A stretch of DNA of 64,000 nucleotides from Budorcas taxicolor (GCF_023091745.1 NC_068924.1:68650832-68714831); one strand, 5' to 3'. Positions 11,687-22,792 are shown, counted from the stretch's first letter. Translations and numbers: made by a program. Notes: a model not told the origin generated them from the letters alone.

Positions 11687-12767
11687 TGCAAGAATTATTT
11701 ATATGGGCCCCTTTGACTGTGTGGATCAGAACAAACTGTGGAAAATTCTTAAAAGGATGGAAATATCAAAGCACCTTACCTGCCTCCTGAGAAATCTGCA
11801 TGAAGGTTGAGAAGCAACAGTTACAACTGGACATGGAACAACAGATGGGTTCCAAATCAGGAAAGGAGTACATAAAGGTTTTATTTATATTGTCACCTTG
11901 CTTATTTAACTTATATGCAGAGTACATCATGAGAAATGCTGGGCTGTTTGAAGCACAAGCTGGAATCAAGATTGCTAGGAGAAATATCAATAACCTCAGA
12001 TATGCAGATGACACCACCCTTATGGCAGAAAGCGAAGAAGAACTAAAGAGCCTCTCGATGAAAGTGAAAGAGAAGAATGAAAAAGTTGGCTTAAAACTCA
12101 ACATTCAGAAAACGAAGATCATGGCATCTGGTCCTATCACTTCACGGCAAATAGATGGGAAAACAATGGAAATGGTGTCAGACTTTATTTTCTTGGGGTT
12201 CAAAATAACTGCAGATGGTGACTGAAGCCATGAAATTAAAAGACGCTTGCTCCTTGGAAGAAAAGCTACGATCAACCTAGACAGCTTATTAAAGAGAAGA
12301 GACATTACTTTACCAACAAAGTCCATCTAGTCAAAGCTATGGTTTTTCCAGTAGTCATTTTTGGATGTAAAAGTTGGATTATAAAGAAAGCTGAGCACCG
12401 AAGAGCTGATGCTTTTGAACTGTGGTGTTGGAGATGATTCTTGAGAGTCCTTTGGACTGCAAGGAGATCAAAGCAGTCAATCCTCAAGGAAATCAGTCCT
12501 GAATATTCATTGGAAGGACTGATGCTGAAGCTCCAATGTTTTGGCCACCTGATATGAAGAACTGATCTGAAAAGAACCTGATGCTGGGAGAGATTGAAGA
12601 TGGGAGGAGAAGGGGGTGACAGAGGATGAGGTGGCTGCATGGCATCACCAACTCGATGGACATGAGTTTGAGTAAGCTCCGGGAGTTGCTGATGGACAAG
12701 AACGCCTGGTGTGCCGAGTCCATGGGGTTGCAAAGAGTTGGACGTGACTGAGTGATCAAACTGACTG
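11687..12767 (+). mobile_element. BovB LINE, 5'-truncated
   Basis: Begins inside reverse transcriptase motif A (PFDCVDQNKLWKIL near 11708-11750; catalytic Asp retained) after a local deletion and runs to the 3' end near 12767. Frameshifts separate motif A from the block with YADD. An in-frame TGA replaces Cys after 'ITADGD' at about 12223. Later segments (YESW-like 'KSWIIKKAEH', 'FELWCW' and the Arg-rich C terminus) are still recognisable by translation. Non-functional. Confidence 0.95.
11800..12225 (+). pseudogene. BovB reverse transcriptase fragment with intact YADD
   Basis: This 141-codon frame covers the middle of the RT domain of BovB ORF2. Recognisable blocks are LSPCLFNLYAEYIMRNAG (about residues 31-48), the catalytic RYADDTTLMAE (about 67-77), LKLNIQKTKIMASG and FIFLGFKITADGD at the end. 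The first 25 or so residues are read out of the ancestral frame, and the frame ends at an early TGA. It lacks motif A, the thumb and the endonuclease, so it cannot be active despite the intact YADD. Confidence 0.85.
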
Positions 12768-13008
12768 AGTGAGATTGCTAAGATATTTTCTTGTTGAGCA
12801 AAAGTTTCTGGTGATAGAATCAGGTGACAGATTGGTTTCTAAGCCAAGTAGCTGACCAAGTTATTAAATATTAACTTTAAGTCTCTACTGTCTTACTTTG
12901 TAACATACTTTCCATTTTATTAGCAACATATCATCCTAGAAATGGAAAAATAACACTGGGAAACAGATCCTAATACCCCATCCTCAAGAGCAATAATTAC
13001 ACTGAAGT
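12768..13008. other. Short non-coding spacer
   Basis: Nothing recognised between the BovB tail and the next SINE. Confidence 0.5.
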
Positions 13009-13020
13009 ACTCTCTGTAAA

Positions 13021-13242
13021 GGGGCTTCCAGGTGGCTCAGTCATAAAGAATCTGCCTGCAATGCAGGAGACACAGGGGATGTGGGTTCAGTCCATGCAAG
13101 GGGAAGATCCCCTGGAGGAGAAAATGGCAACCCACTCCAGTATTCTTGTCTGGAGAATCCCATGGACAGAGGAGACTGGCGGGCTAGAGTCCATGGGGTC
13201 ACAAAAGAATAGGACACAACTTAGTGACTAAATAACACCACC
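13021..13242 (+). mobile_element. Bov-tA SINE with target-site duplication
   Basis: Full sense Bov-tA, from 'gggcttccaggtggctcag' to 'gtgactaaataacac'. It is flanked by 'actctctgtaaa' (13009-13020) and 'actccctgtaaa' (13243-13254), a 12-bp duplication with one mismatch. That fixes the edges and shows insertion by target-primed reverse transcription. Confidence 0.95.
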
Positions 13243-13254
13243 ACTCCCTGTAAA

Positions 13255-13766
13255 TGAAATAGAGGGAGTGTCCTTCATCCAAAGAGATAAGGTGCCAGGT
13301 ATTTGGAGAATCTAATTAAGGTGGAAAGTGAAACTTCTAAAGAGGAATAATGACAAAGTACAAATCAACAAACCCTCCCTGACACTGCACAGTATTTGGA
13401 TGAAATAAGTATAGCTCACAAAGTTAGCTTAATGACTTCATCTTTTTCCTTTTAAGAAGCACAAGATCTACTGTAGTAAAATGCAACAATTTTGGCTAAG
13501 GTATGATATTCTGTAGTAAAAAACTAGGTTAGATCCATGTGGATGTAGAAAATCAAGTTTTCAAATCTGCAGCAGGTTCTTGTAAAATATAAGTATTTCA
13601 GATATAATGTTGTATTATGACTCCACCAAAATAAAGTAAAATTTCTGGAAAAATTTTGATCTCTCATGTGATCATGCATAACTGCACACAGAGACAGACC
13701 CACATGAATGCACAGAAACAGTTCCTGTCCTCACCAAACTGACCATCACCTGGGAGTAGAGATGCA
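13255..13766. other. Non-coding stretch
   Basis: Nothing recognised. Confidence 0.5.
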
Positions 13767-14015
13767 GCATAGCATGGATGTTGAGTGGGAAATCTCTACA
13801 ACTAAGCAGCTTGGTTTCAAATACCAGTCTTTACTCCTCAGCTATTAACATTAGTCAAATCACTTAATCTCTGGGTGCCTCAGTTACCTTTAAAATAAGG
13901 AAAATAAAAATAACCTGTTCAGTGTTGTTTAATCTTGAATGATTCAATTTCTTTAAAGCTTTTAGGACAGTCTTGGAAGGTTGTTGAGTATAACTGTTAC
14001 TATTATCAATTAATA
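13767..14015 (+). mobile_element. MIR SINE, full length
   Basis: Clear sense order: 'gcagcatagcatggatgttgagtgg', 'cagcttggtttcaaataccag', 'agtcaaatcacttaatctctggg', 'gcctcagttacctttaaaataagg', and a 3' end near 'ttactattatcaatt'. Confidence 0.85.
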
Positions 14016-14924
14016 CTCTTAAAGAGAGATATGAACCAAATAATATTAACATGACAAAGATAATTAAGGGTATGCTTTGTCATTTTGCTTCTCACATCTA
14101 TATTTATAAATATACTTCATCTTAAGAATCTTGGTTTAAAAATATTCAAAAAAAATTAAAATAGTACAATATCCATTCGTGATAACCTCATTTGTCAGCC
14201 TTTCAAAGGCTGAAATGGAGCTGTAGACAACAGCCTCAAACATAGTAAACACAGAAGTTTTCCAGGTCAATATCTTATAGATCTGGTTCTCTGGTGCATC
14301 TATATGGAAACACATAAAGGAATAGAGCAGAGCAGAAAAGAAATATATTTGAATTTCTCTGGAGTGTGAGAAGACTTGAGAAATGGCAGAAACATACTCC
14401 AGCTTCAAAAAAAAAAAAAAAAGCTATTGGAATTTAAAGACATCTGGTTTTGCCATATTTTTTATATGATTGTTAGTCATGGATTTAAACCAATAAACTC
14501 CCAGAGAGATTAAACAGCTTTGCAGCCAGATGCTGAGCTTGGTGCTTGGCGTGTAGTAACTTGATGAAGTTACCAACTCTGAAGTGAGCAGGGGAGTCTG
14601 CTAGCATGCCTTAGCACCTAGAAATGAAAACAGGGAGTGTGAGTGTTTCTGTGCTTCTTGTGTGTGTGTGTGTCCATGTGTCTTATCGTTTCTTTGTGTG
14701 TGTCTGGGGAGGGAGAGTTAAATATCTTTTAGCTACACAGTGTTTTGCATCCTTAGGCTAACTGGCAATATAAGCATATAGCTAATGAAAGATCCATGGG
14801 AGAAAATTAGGAGATTCCCTGAGAAACAGAACAAATGCGTGCTAGAACGGTCATGGTTTCCAACTCATATATCACGTTGGTTTGCTCTTGATTTTCCTTT
14901 TCTCTAAATACAAATGTCATAACC
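14016..14924. other. Non-coding stretch
   Basis: No gene seen. A poly(A) of 16 at 14407-14422 and a short (TG)n at 14659-14673 are the only simple repeats. The minus-strand frame at 14136-14408 (90 codons) ends against the poly(A), is not recognisable, and shows no codon evidence of function. Confidence 0.5.
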
Positions 14925-15098
14925 ACTGGACAGGACTGAAGCCCACCAGGCTTCTCTGTTCATGGAGTTCTCCAGGTAAGACTATTGGAGTGGGTAGTCA
15001 TTCCCTTCTCCAGGGGATCTTCCTGACCCAGGGACTGAACCTGGGTCTCCCACATAGCAGACAGATTCTTTACTGTCTGAACTACCAGGAAAGCCCTT
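14925..15098 (-). mobile_element. Bov-tA SINE, antisense, 3'-truncated
   Basis: Reversed Bov-tA from 'gaagcccaccaggcttctctg' to the tRNA-like head 'actaccaggaaagccct'. The BovB-like 3' end is missing on the left. Confidence 0.88.
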
Positions 15099-15102
15099 AT
15101 AT

Positions 15103-15162
15103 TATTGGGTTGGTCAAAAGGTTCATTCACATCCAGAACGAACCTTTTGGCCAAACCATATA
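15103..15162. mobile_element. Mariner-type MITE, palindromic, about 60 bp
   Basis: Left arm 'ttgggttggtcaaaaggttc' and right arm 'gaaccttttggccaaacca' are near-perfect inverted repeats, separated by about 15 bases. They match the terminal repeats of the bovine mariner family. Flanking TA dinucleotides fit the mariner target. No transposase; movement would have needed an autonomous mariner. Confidence 0.85.
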
Positions 15163-15374
15163 TTCGTTAGGAAATCTTCTTTTCCAATATTACATTTATG
15201 AATCCTCACCATGTCTCTAATGTTTCATAAATAGCATAGCACAAAAGAGGCCCATGAGAATGCAAGCCCATGAGAAGACATAAGAACAAAAATATAGGAG
15301 AGGTTGTTCAAATCGTGGCTTATGCTAGAGCTGATGGACTTTGAGGCCAGTAATGTAGCCTTGATTTGAAAATT

Positions 15375-15530
15375 CTACTCAGTATTATGTAATAAGCTAT
15401 ATGGGGGAAAAAAATCTGAAGAAGCCTAAATGTATGTATGTGCATAACTGTATCACTTTGCTGTACACCTGAAACTAACATGACATTGTGAATCAACTCT
15501 GCTCCACTATAAAGTAAAATAAAAGAAGGA
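15375..15530 (+). mobile_element. L1 LINE 3' end
   Basis: 'taagctatatgggggaaa', 'gtatcactttgctgtacacc', 'gaaactaacatgacattg' and 'aatcaactctgctccac' are the last ~150 bases of bovid-type L1. A-rich end at about 15510-15530. Confidence 0.85.
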
Positions 15531-16207
15531 AAATTCTTAGTAAAACTTAATGACGCACAATGCTTGCTATCAGAAGCTCTTCTTCTTACTCTTGACTGAG
15601 TCGCTCCATGTCAACAACTACACAGTAGGAAAAAGATGCAGCTCATTATCTGATAATGGTGATGACAGTAGGATGTGTTGTACAGTGTATATCATTCTGA
15701 TGAGACCTATTATTTGGCACCATCTGAACTGTGGATAACTTATGTCATCAACAATATTTCTCCCAGCCATGTTTGGGTTACTTCCTGTTTTCCTTAAGGT
15801 TGGTGTACACTTCTCTGTAGGCCATATATGTAACACTTCTCTTAAGCTGCATGGTGTGATTTAATTTTGTTATAGTTCGGAGAGGGCGAGGACTATGGTG
15901 GTCTACCAAGTTTGATTAATTTCAGATTCACAGCTCTTATTTCAGTGAGATGAATCTAACTTTTGGCATTTTCTCTACTAGAATAATCTGCAGACTAGAA
16001 TAATATCATTATTTCTTTCTCCCGGGAGAAATTATGATATATACATCTGAAAGATTCCCAGGGAAAGAAAGAATATATTGCAAAAAGTATCTGGAGGCTT
16101 TCTGAGAGGAAAGGAAACAAGTGGACCCACCATTCTTTAAGAATTTTACCACCAACAGCAAAAATTATCAGTGTTTGGAAACATTTTCAGTTATTAGGAC
16201 TGAGGGA
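15531..16207. other. Non-coding stretch
   Basis: Nothing recognised. Overlapping frames of about 62-72 codons on opposite strands (15550-15836) have no known domain. Confidence 0.5.
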
Positions 16208-16380
16208 GTGCTGCTTTCCCAGGTGGTGCAGTGGTAGAGAATCCACCTGGGTAGAGAAGATCCCCTGGAAGTGGAAATGGCAAGCCACTCCAGTATTCTT
16301 GCCTGGAGAATCCCTCGGACAGAGGAGCCTGGCAGGCTACAGTCCATGAGGTCACAGAGTCGGACATAGCTGGGCACCCC
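16208..16380 (+). mobile_element. Bov-tA SINE with internal deletion
   Basis: The head ('gctttcccaggtggtgcag') is followed almost directly by 'agaagatcccctgg': the segment with the B-box-like motif and 'caatgcaggagac' is missing (about 35-40 bases). The rest to 'cacagagtcggacatagc' is intact. Confidence 0.9.
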
Positions 16381-17006
16381 CACACAATGAAAGTTATAGG
16401 CGATCCTCACACAACATTTGAGGAGGGACACATCCTACAGGGTCTAAAGTGACGTATACCCCATCAGTCATTTTGGTCACTGAAATAAAACATATCAATC
16501 CAGCTCTAATACAAAATGTGGAACTATTTTATTGAAGAACATCAATTAATTGATTTGATTTCATGTAGGCTCAGACAACTATTTTAAATCTAGCTTCCAT
16601 TAAATTAATATTCAAGTCTAATTCCTATCATGTGATGTTTACTTCACCAAAATATAACAAACAAATTCTGGATAAATACATCAAAGCACCTAAAGACTCA
16701 AAGCAGAAGGTACAGAAATCTGAAGCTCCTTTATTCATTCCAGGCTAAAAGTTTGCCTTTCTGCTTCCTAATCTCAGTCTGAAATAACTGATGAGGGAGA
16801 TTGGAGAGAAAGACAAAATCTCAAATATATTTTTGTAATTTCTTCTGATGCTCTAGTCTATCTGAGTGGGAGTCAGTTTCATAGCTGATGGTTAAGAGTT
16901 CATTACTCTTCATACTAAAAACGGAGCATCAATTTTTTTTCTCAGGAATGAAGGCCACAAAGTAAGATGCTTCTTTAACATGTGTTCATGTGTCAGCTGA
17001 TACATA
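16381..17006. other. Non-coding stretch
   Basis: Nothing recognised. Confidence 0.5.
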
Positions 17007-17191
17007 AGTGGTTCTGCTATTGTGGTCTGGGCCCGCAGTATCAATACCAGCTGTGAACTTGTTAGAAATGCACATCCGTGGGCTCCATCTTAGACCTACT
17101 GGATTAGAATCTCTGCGTGGCAGGGCTCAGCAATCTGTGTTTTAAAGAGTATCAGGTGATTCTGGTACATTCTGAAGTTCAAGAACCATTG
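17007..17191 (+). mobile_element. MER20-like hAT-Charlie DNA transposon
   Basis: The course 'agtggttctgctattgtgg', 'gaacttgttagaaatgcaca', 'agacctactggattagaatc', 'cagcaatctgtgttttaaag' and 'caggtgattctggtacattc' matches MER20. Ends are the inverted 'agtggttct' and 'agaaccatt'. Non-autonomous fossil with no transposase. Confidence 0.85.
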
Positions 17192-17519
17192 TGTTATGTA
17201 GATTAAAAAACGGCCTCTGACTCCATAAAATCTACAGACTCAAAGGAAAATAAATGGGAAAGCATTTATGTTTCAGTGAAGCCATGTGCAAGATACAAGG
17301 GGAAAATAATACGTTTTTCTTAGATCAGGAGAGACTTCACCGAGGACGCTGCATTTCAATTACAACTTGAGACAGTAGGAATTTTTCAGAAAAAGTACAA
17401 CAGGCTTTCGAGATAGAGATAACTTTAATCAGAAGATCAGAATCTACAGCAATTAGGCAAGGACTTTGTGGTGGTTGAGGTCCTAGAATCCTAGCCCTTG
17501 ATCTAGTTTTCAGAACTTC
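17192..17519. other. Non-coding stretch
   Basis: Nothing recognised; a minus frame at 17337-17555 crosses into the LTR and is not credible. Confidence 0.5.
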
Positions 17520-17640
17520 ATGGTGAAAGGTTGTTATTGAATCATGCAAAGACACTGGGATTCTTGGCCCCCAGAGAAGAAGAATGCAATCCGGGGCCAG
17601 AGACGAGGCTTGATCACTCAGAGCTTTTGTGTAATAAAGT

Positions 17641-17646
17641 TTTATT
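17641..17646 (-). terminator. LTR polyadenylation signal AATAAA
   Basis: AATAAA on the minus strand, about 90 bases downstream of the TATA-like element, as in a gammaretroviral R region. Confidence 0.65.
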
Positions 17647-17732
17647 AAAGTATACAGGAGATAGAGAAATCTTCTGACATAGGCATCAGAAGGGGGCAGA
17701 AAGAGTACCCCCTTGCTAGTCTTCAGCTGGAT

Positions 17733-17740
17733 ATTATATA
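17733..17740 (-). promoter_or_regulatory. LTR TATA-box-like element
   Basis: TATATAAT on the minus strand, at the expected U3/R position of the solo LTR. Any transcript would run leftwards. Activity is not shown. Confidence 0.6.
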
Positions 17741-18357
17741 GTCACTAGCAGTCTGTTAATGAAAGAAAGGAATGTCTTAAAACTCAGAATGGCACCAGGC
17801 CTCTCACCCATAAGATGTATTTTGGGATAATCTTGGCACCAAATGGTTCATCCTGGGCCATAAAATGATTAACTTGAATCTTGAAGAAGGGCAGATCACC
17901 ATACAAATAGTTTCATTTGCATAGATTAGAGGAAAAATATCTGAGTAAAACATACTGGTTTGTCAAGTAGGTTCTGAGCCAAAAGGCAGAACCGACTTGA
18001 AGGCAGAGTTTGGGGTAAATGCATAGTACATTAGCGTAGCTTAAGACAAACATTTCCATAAGAAAAAGGCATTGGTTAACTTCAGGTGAAACCAGGTGTC
18101 ATTATGGCAACACAGTATTTTAAGAGAAACTTGCTGTTAACTTTGTATAGAGAAGGAAAAAATATCGCTAGTTTGTTTCCTCCTGCTGCTTAAGAGAGAT
18201 AAAAATGTCTGACACTTGCAGGTTAATTCCTCCCTTTAGATATCCTTGGCCTTCCTGCCTGTTACCCTCTCAATGGTTAAATGTGTATCTGTTTGAAGCA
18301 TTGACTATATACTAGGAATATCTAGAAAACAAAGCAAGGAAGCCAGACTCTATAGGA

Positions 18358-18433
18358 CAGCAGTATAATATAGTAGCTTAAAGTCTGATTCAGAGAAAGA
18401 ATGGAGCACAAATATTAATTTTTGTGCACTTGG
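18358..18433 (+). mobile_element. MIR SINE, 5' part, split by a Bov-tA
   Basis: Starts 'cagtataatatagtagctta' (MIR: cagtatagcatagtggttaa) and is continued after the Bov-tA at 18590. The two parts form one diverged MIR into which the Bov-tA inserted. Confidence 0.7.
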
Positions 18434-18443
18434 TTCTTAATAT

Positions 18444-18565
18444 GTGTGTATGTGTTCAGTTGCATCAATTCTTTGTACCCCACGGACTATAGCCCATCAG
18501 ACTCTTCTGTCCATGGAATTTTCCAGGCAAGAATACTGGAGGCAGTTGCCATTCCTACTCCATGT
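18444..18565 (-). mobile_element. Bov-tA SINE, antisense, 5'-truncated, nested in MIR
   Basis: The reversed 3' part of Bov-tA, from 'gtgttcagttgcatcaattc' to 'gccattcctactcc'. Flanked by a perfect 10-bp duplication, ttcttaatat (18434-18443 and 18566-18575), so the edges are firm and the insertion is younger than the MIR around it. Confidence 0.93.
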
Positions 18566-18589
18566 TTCTTAATATTTAGGTATAATTAA

Positions 18590-18735
18590 TACGTGTGTGT
18601 CTACAGATAAGTTGCTTCATTTCTATGATTTAATTTTCTTACATGTAAGTGGAGACAAGATTACCTCCACTACAGGGCTATGGCTGTTTGGAATGGTTAC
18701 TTGAGATAATACATGCAAAATATCTGTCTTTTAAT
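18590..18735 (+). mobile_element. MIR SINE, 3' part (continuation of 18358-18433)
   Basis: 'tgcttcatttctatgattta', 'ttttcttacatgtaagtgg', 'ctacagggctatgg' and 'ttgagataatacatgc' follow the rest of the MIR. Confidence 0.7.
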
Positions 18736-19764
18736 TTGTAAGTTTCTCTGCCGATTTTACATTAGAATAAATATCTTCAATAATAGTATCTGTTACACAC
18801 TTCATGGAAAAATTATCAAACCATTAAAACATAACATACTATCACTGTGAACAGAAAGCAGGATAATCATTTAAGGAAAATGAAATCTGTGTTCACATAC
18901 ATGTATACATGCAAATACTTACACTCACGGATGCATAATTAGTAATGCCCTTGAAAGAGAAAAAAGATCTTCCATCTACCTGACAGATTTTACAAACTGA
19001 CTGACAGCTATTGTGCGTATGTGTGTGTGAGTGTGTGTGTGTGTACATGTAGCTCAATATTACAAAAGACTGGATATTCACATTGTTTTCCTGACAACCA
19101 TTCAAGCATTGTCTAAGTATCCCATGGCTATGAATGATTGTACAATACATATTTAATCCCATGGTTAAAAGAATGAAAATCCACAAGCCTGAATCAATGG
19201 ATTAATTTGATTTGAGGGACGAATTAGTCTCTGCTGGGGAATGCATAACCACTTAGTAATGTGCTAGGGTAGCTAAAGCTGATTTTAAAAAGAAAATAAA
19301 TAAATTTAAAAGTCTTAATGATAAGGAAGTAGAAAAAATGTGACCATTCTGAAGGACACAATTGATTTGGGCAGTTTGTAATCATAAATTTGTCATAAAC
19401 CTGTAGTGTCTTTCTTTAAGTTCTATTCCATAAACCTGCTATAGAACAACTGCCATTCAGGTGAAATTAAATGCAACAATACATTTATTGTGAAGGTAGG
19501 CGATTGTAGCATGCTGAAATCTGCTATTAACTTTCAACATTTCTTATACCTGTCAAATATACATTGGCTCCAGTCTTAAAAACTGACTGGATAATTTCAT
19601 GTCAAAACAAGTATTTCATGACAGCAGGTAAAGAAGATAAGCAAATCTCAGTCTATGGGGCATAAACTGATCGTTTAGAGATCACAAAATTATGCAGTGT
19701 AGGCAGTAGGCTGCTCTCTCTGACCTTGGAAACCTGAGTCTGCCCTCATTTGCTGATGACTAAA
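18736..19764. other. Non-coding stretch with (TG)n
   Basis: No gene seen. The only landmark is the TG repeat at 19012-19044. Confidence 0.5.
19012..19044. repeat. (TG)n microsatellite, interrupted
   Basis: TG dinucleotides with a few interruptions (gcgta, ga, aca). Confidence 0.9.
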
Positions 19765-19776
19765 CCATCTCTATGG

Positions 19777-19990
19777 GCTTCTCTGGTGGTTTGGTTAGTA
19801 AAGAATTCGCCTGCAATGCAGGAGACCCAGGTTCGATCCCTGTGTCTGGAAGATCCCCTGGAGAAGGAAATGGCAAGCTACTCTAGTATTCTTGTCTGGA
19901 AAATCCCATGGACAAGGGAACATAGTGGGTTACAGTCCATGGGGCCATAAGAGTTGGACACAACTTAGTGAATAAACCACCACCAACAAC
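19777..19990 (+). mobile_element. Bov-tA SINE with perfect target duplication
   Basis: Full sense element: head 'cttctctggtggtttgg', B-box-like 'gttcgatccc', 'ctggagaaggaaatggc', then the 3' end and a short CCACCAACAAC tail. Flanked by ccatctctatgg (19765-19776 and 19991-20002), identical over 12 bases. Confidence 0.96.
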
Positions 19991-20002
19991 CCATCTCTAT
20001 GG

Positions 20003-20500
20003 CAACAGTAGTTCTCTCCTGGTGAGCTGCTATCTTTCTATCATGGGCCAGGCATTGCACTGAACCTAGTTTTTCTGCACAATTCAGCCTTTGGCACTGG
20101 GATACTGAATTAAGGTCCTGACGTCTTCAACAATATAGAATTAGAAATTATTTATGTGTCAATGATCAGTTTCTTATTCTACAATTTTAGAGAAAAAATT
20201 AGTGACGCCCCAAATAAACTACCATGCCATTTGGACAAAATGGTTCTCAGCTATTGTGTGCTTTTAGAATTGTTACATTATCTGATGGGAATCTCCTAGG
20301 AATATCTTTGCTCTACAGTGTTATGGGAATGTAGAGTGGGTGGCAGTGGAAACAGGAATTCTTAGGAACAAAATTAGGGGAAGAGAGGAGTGGGGGAAAA
20401 AGAAAAACTGCAAAAAATCTTTTGGTTTGTTAAAATATTGCATATTACTATAGTTAAAATTTATTGGTAAATGCTAGAAATTATTTGATCTTATTTGATC
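20003..20500. other. Non-coding stretch
   Basis: Nothing recognised. Confidence 0.5.
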
Positions 20501-20675
20501 TTGTCTTATGAAGTAGGTACTAGTTATCCCTACTATGCAGATTTTAAAAATGAATTTAGACAAATTAAATAGTTTTGCAAGGTCATGTCCCTAACATATA
20601 GGAGGATCAGGATTCACCGTCATGCCTGATGGGTCCAACACTCAAACTGTTCTTACTATACTATTCTGTTGGAAA
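20501..20675 (-). mobile_element. MIR SINE, antisense
   Basis: 'cttatgaagtaggtactagtta', 'gcagattttaaaaatgaattt', 'ttttgcaaggtcatgtccc' and 'aggatcaggattcaccg' follow the reversed MIR from its 3' end to the promoter half. Confidence 0.75.
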
Positions 20676-21679
20676 ACCATCTGGCAGGAATACTAAGATT
20701 CTCCTAAAATTAGACACCTCAGACCCGATGAAAAAATAGACTTCCTATGCTTGATCATTTTTTTCAGCTCTTACATTTCTTCTCTCTAGAGTCAGACCAT
20801 ATTGGTTGGTATATTCTCAACCTTTCTTTCCTCTTTTTTTTTTCCTTTTTGGTCACCAGGGATTGTTTTAATCAAATTAGAAATCCATTCCTGACAGGTT
20901 TATTATATTTTTCTATAAACAATTCATTACCTACTAGATTTCCACTGGGCTCCTTTTAATAAATTCTGGAAATTCCCAAGCAAAGTAAACCACTAGTGGT
21001 ACACCCCCAGTGTTAAAAACCTTAAACAACAACAACAACAACAAAAACTATTACCACATTCTTTTGTATATTTGTGTATTACTTCATGTATTAATTAGGT
21101 GTATTTCTAAAAATTGTCAGCATGATACAGATAAACAAACATATTTAATTATACCATCTGTTCAACAATACTTCAGTATAAACTCCTACAGCTCTGAACT
21201 CAAAGTTATTTTCAGAGGCAGGGCTGGGTTTCCACAGACATGGGATTCTAATATATGCTCACGTGGGCAACAGATGCATGTTCTTGCCATTTCAGGGATG
21301 TCTGTAAAGTCTTCCCTCTGACGCTGAGAATGAAATCTAAGAGAACAATGATTCATTCTTTTTACTGGGGAAAAATTAAGTCATCTCAAGCAGAGCTATA
21401 TCAGTAATCAAACACTGGTTAAAAAACAGAGAAAACTTTTTCCTCTGCTTAGGGAGCTCCCGTTGGAGCTGTCAAGCCCTATCTATCTAACTCAAGTCAT
21501 TTTGAACATGTATCAGATGGATTAAGATTCAGGGACATTTAGAAAATTGAAAACCTGCAGGAGTGACTTATTTCACATGGCAGCAAATAAGGATATCCAA
21601 ATGGTCTCTAAGGTGTTCTCAGCATCTCAATCCAGCATTTAACAATATCTTGAAAAATGCAGCTGTGTTGGGAGCAAGG
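20676..21679. other. Non-coding stretch with (AAC)n
   Basis: No gene recognised. A 103-codon frame at 21010-21321 starts with an Asn run encoded by the AAC repeat and has no known domain. Confidence 0.5.
21024..21046. repeat. (AAC)n microsatellite
   Basis: Six to seven AAC units followed by a short A run. Confidence 0.9.
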
Positions 21680-21885
21680 AGAAGGTAATGAAAACTTCTT
21701 GAACTTGAGAATCAGACTGACCTGGGTCAAATTCCAGTGCTTTCACTGAGCAGTCACTGCACTTTGGCTGATTTTGTTAATCCTCCCAGAGTTGGCTCTT
21801 TATCTGTAATGTGGAGGCAAGAATTCCTACCTTATAGGAGTGTAGTGAAGATTAAATGAAATACTTGTAAAATAACTTGGTGAGT
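21680..21885 (+). mobile_element. MIR SINE
   Basis: 'cttgagaatcagactgacctgg', 'caaattccagtgctttcact', 'tctttatctgtaatgtgg' and 'agtgtagtgaagattaaatg' give the sense MIR order. Confidence 0.85.
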
Positions 21886-22550
21886 TTATTCAGTTACATT
21901 GGGTCATCCTCTATTGCCACTAGTATTTCTGGTAGGCTGCAGGTTACTATAGGCACCCCAAAGGAAATTTGAATTAGCAATTATTTGCAACTATTATTCT
22001 TTCTATCACTTATTCTTTTTTCTTTCATTCTTATTCTCTCTTTAGTTTTCCTCCCTTTTATTTTATGATATCAGAAGTGCCAACGTCTCAGTATAACACT
22101 TTAGGCTCTTTGAAGTAAAAATATTATATAAGTGTAAATAATAAACCAATATGTGATAATGATAGCAAAATATCTCTTACCAGCGGAGGCTTACCAGCTA
22201 CTCTTCAATTGGAAATCTCACATACATAATTCTAATGTGGGTCACTTCCTTGGGTTAATCATCCTAGAAAGCCCTTAAGTTCCACTGGAGATAATTAAAC
22301 TCTTCTATATTATCATGTCATGTATATCTGCGTCTGTTGACTCACTGGTTCAATTCAATGTGCAATTAGTCATGAGGAACTTTATTACCCAGCAACAGCT
22401 GACGTACTTTGAATATTGTTATTGGTATACATTCTGTTTCATAATAAAATCCTGCATTTGACCATAGTATGAAAGAGAGCTGAAGAAACAAAAGCACATA
22501 AAATTTACCTTTTTAAAATTTTATTCTTTCTCTCAGATTTTCTCCCTTTT
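21886..22550. other. Non-coding stretch
   Basis: Nothing recognised. Confidence 0.5.
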
Positions 22551-22780
22551 AAAATCCCATGGACGGAGGAGCCTGGTAGGCTGCAGTCCATGGGATCGCT
22601 AGGAGTCGGACACGATTGAGTGACTTCACTTTCACTTTTCACTTTCATGCATTGGAGAAGGAAATGGCAACCCACTCCAGTGTTCTTGCCTGGAGAATCC
22701 CAGGGACAGGGTAGCCTGGTGGGCTGCCGTCTCTGGGGTCGCACAGAGTCAGACACGACTGAAGTGACTTAGCAGCAGCA
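22551..22780 (+). mobile_element. Bov-A2 SINE, 5'-truncated
   Basis: Composite of two Bov-A monomers joined by the linker 'ttcactttcacttttcac' and ending in AGCAGCAGCA. The first monomer lacks its first ~40 bases. Confidence 0.93.
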
Positions 22781-22792
22781 TATATACTAATA

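Larger units (their letters stand above)
17524..18272 (-). mobile_element. Solo LTR of a gammaretrovirus-like bovine ERV (minus strand)
   Basis: The 749-bp element begins TG (minus strand: TGAGAGGGTAACAGG) and ends CA (CTTTCA). It is flanked by a perfect 4-bp duplication, ATGG, at 17520-17523 and 18273-18276. Read on the minus strand it has U3, a TATA-like TATATAAT (17740-17733), and AATAAA (17646-17641) about 90 bases further, then a U5 of about 110 bases. No internal gag, pol or env sequence is present, so the provirus was lost by LTR-LTR recombination. The short target duplication and layout fit class I ERVs. The family name (a BTLTR1-type bovine LTR) is from memory; the structural calls are read directly. 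Confidence 0.88.

Noticed and set aside
13021..13242. tRNA-like heads of SINEs as tRNA genes
   Set aside because: The A and B boxes belong to Bov-tA; there is no cloverleaf with an anticodon arm.
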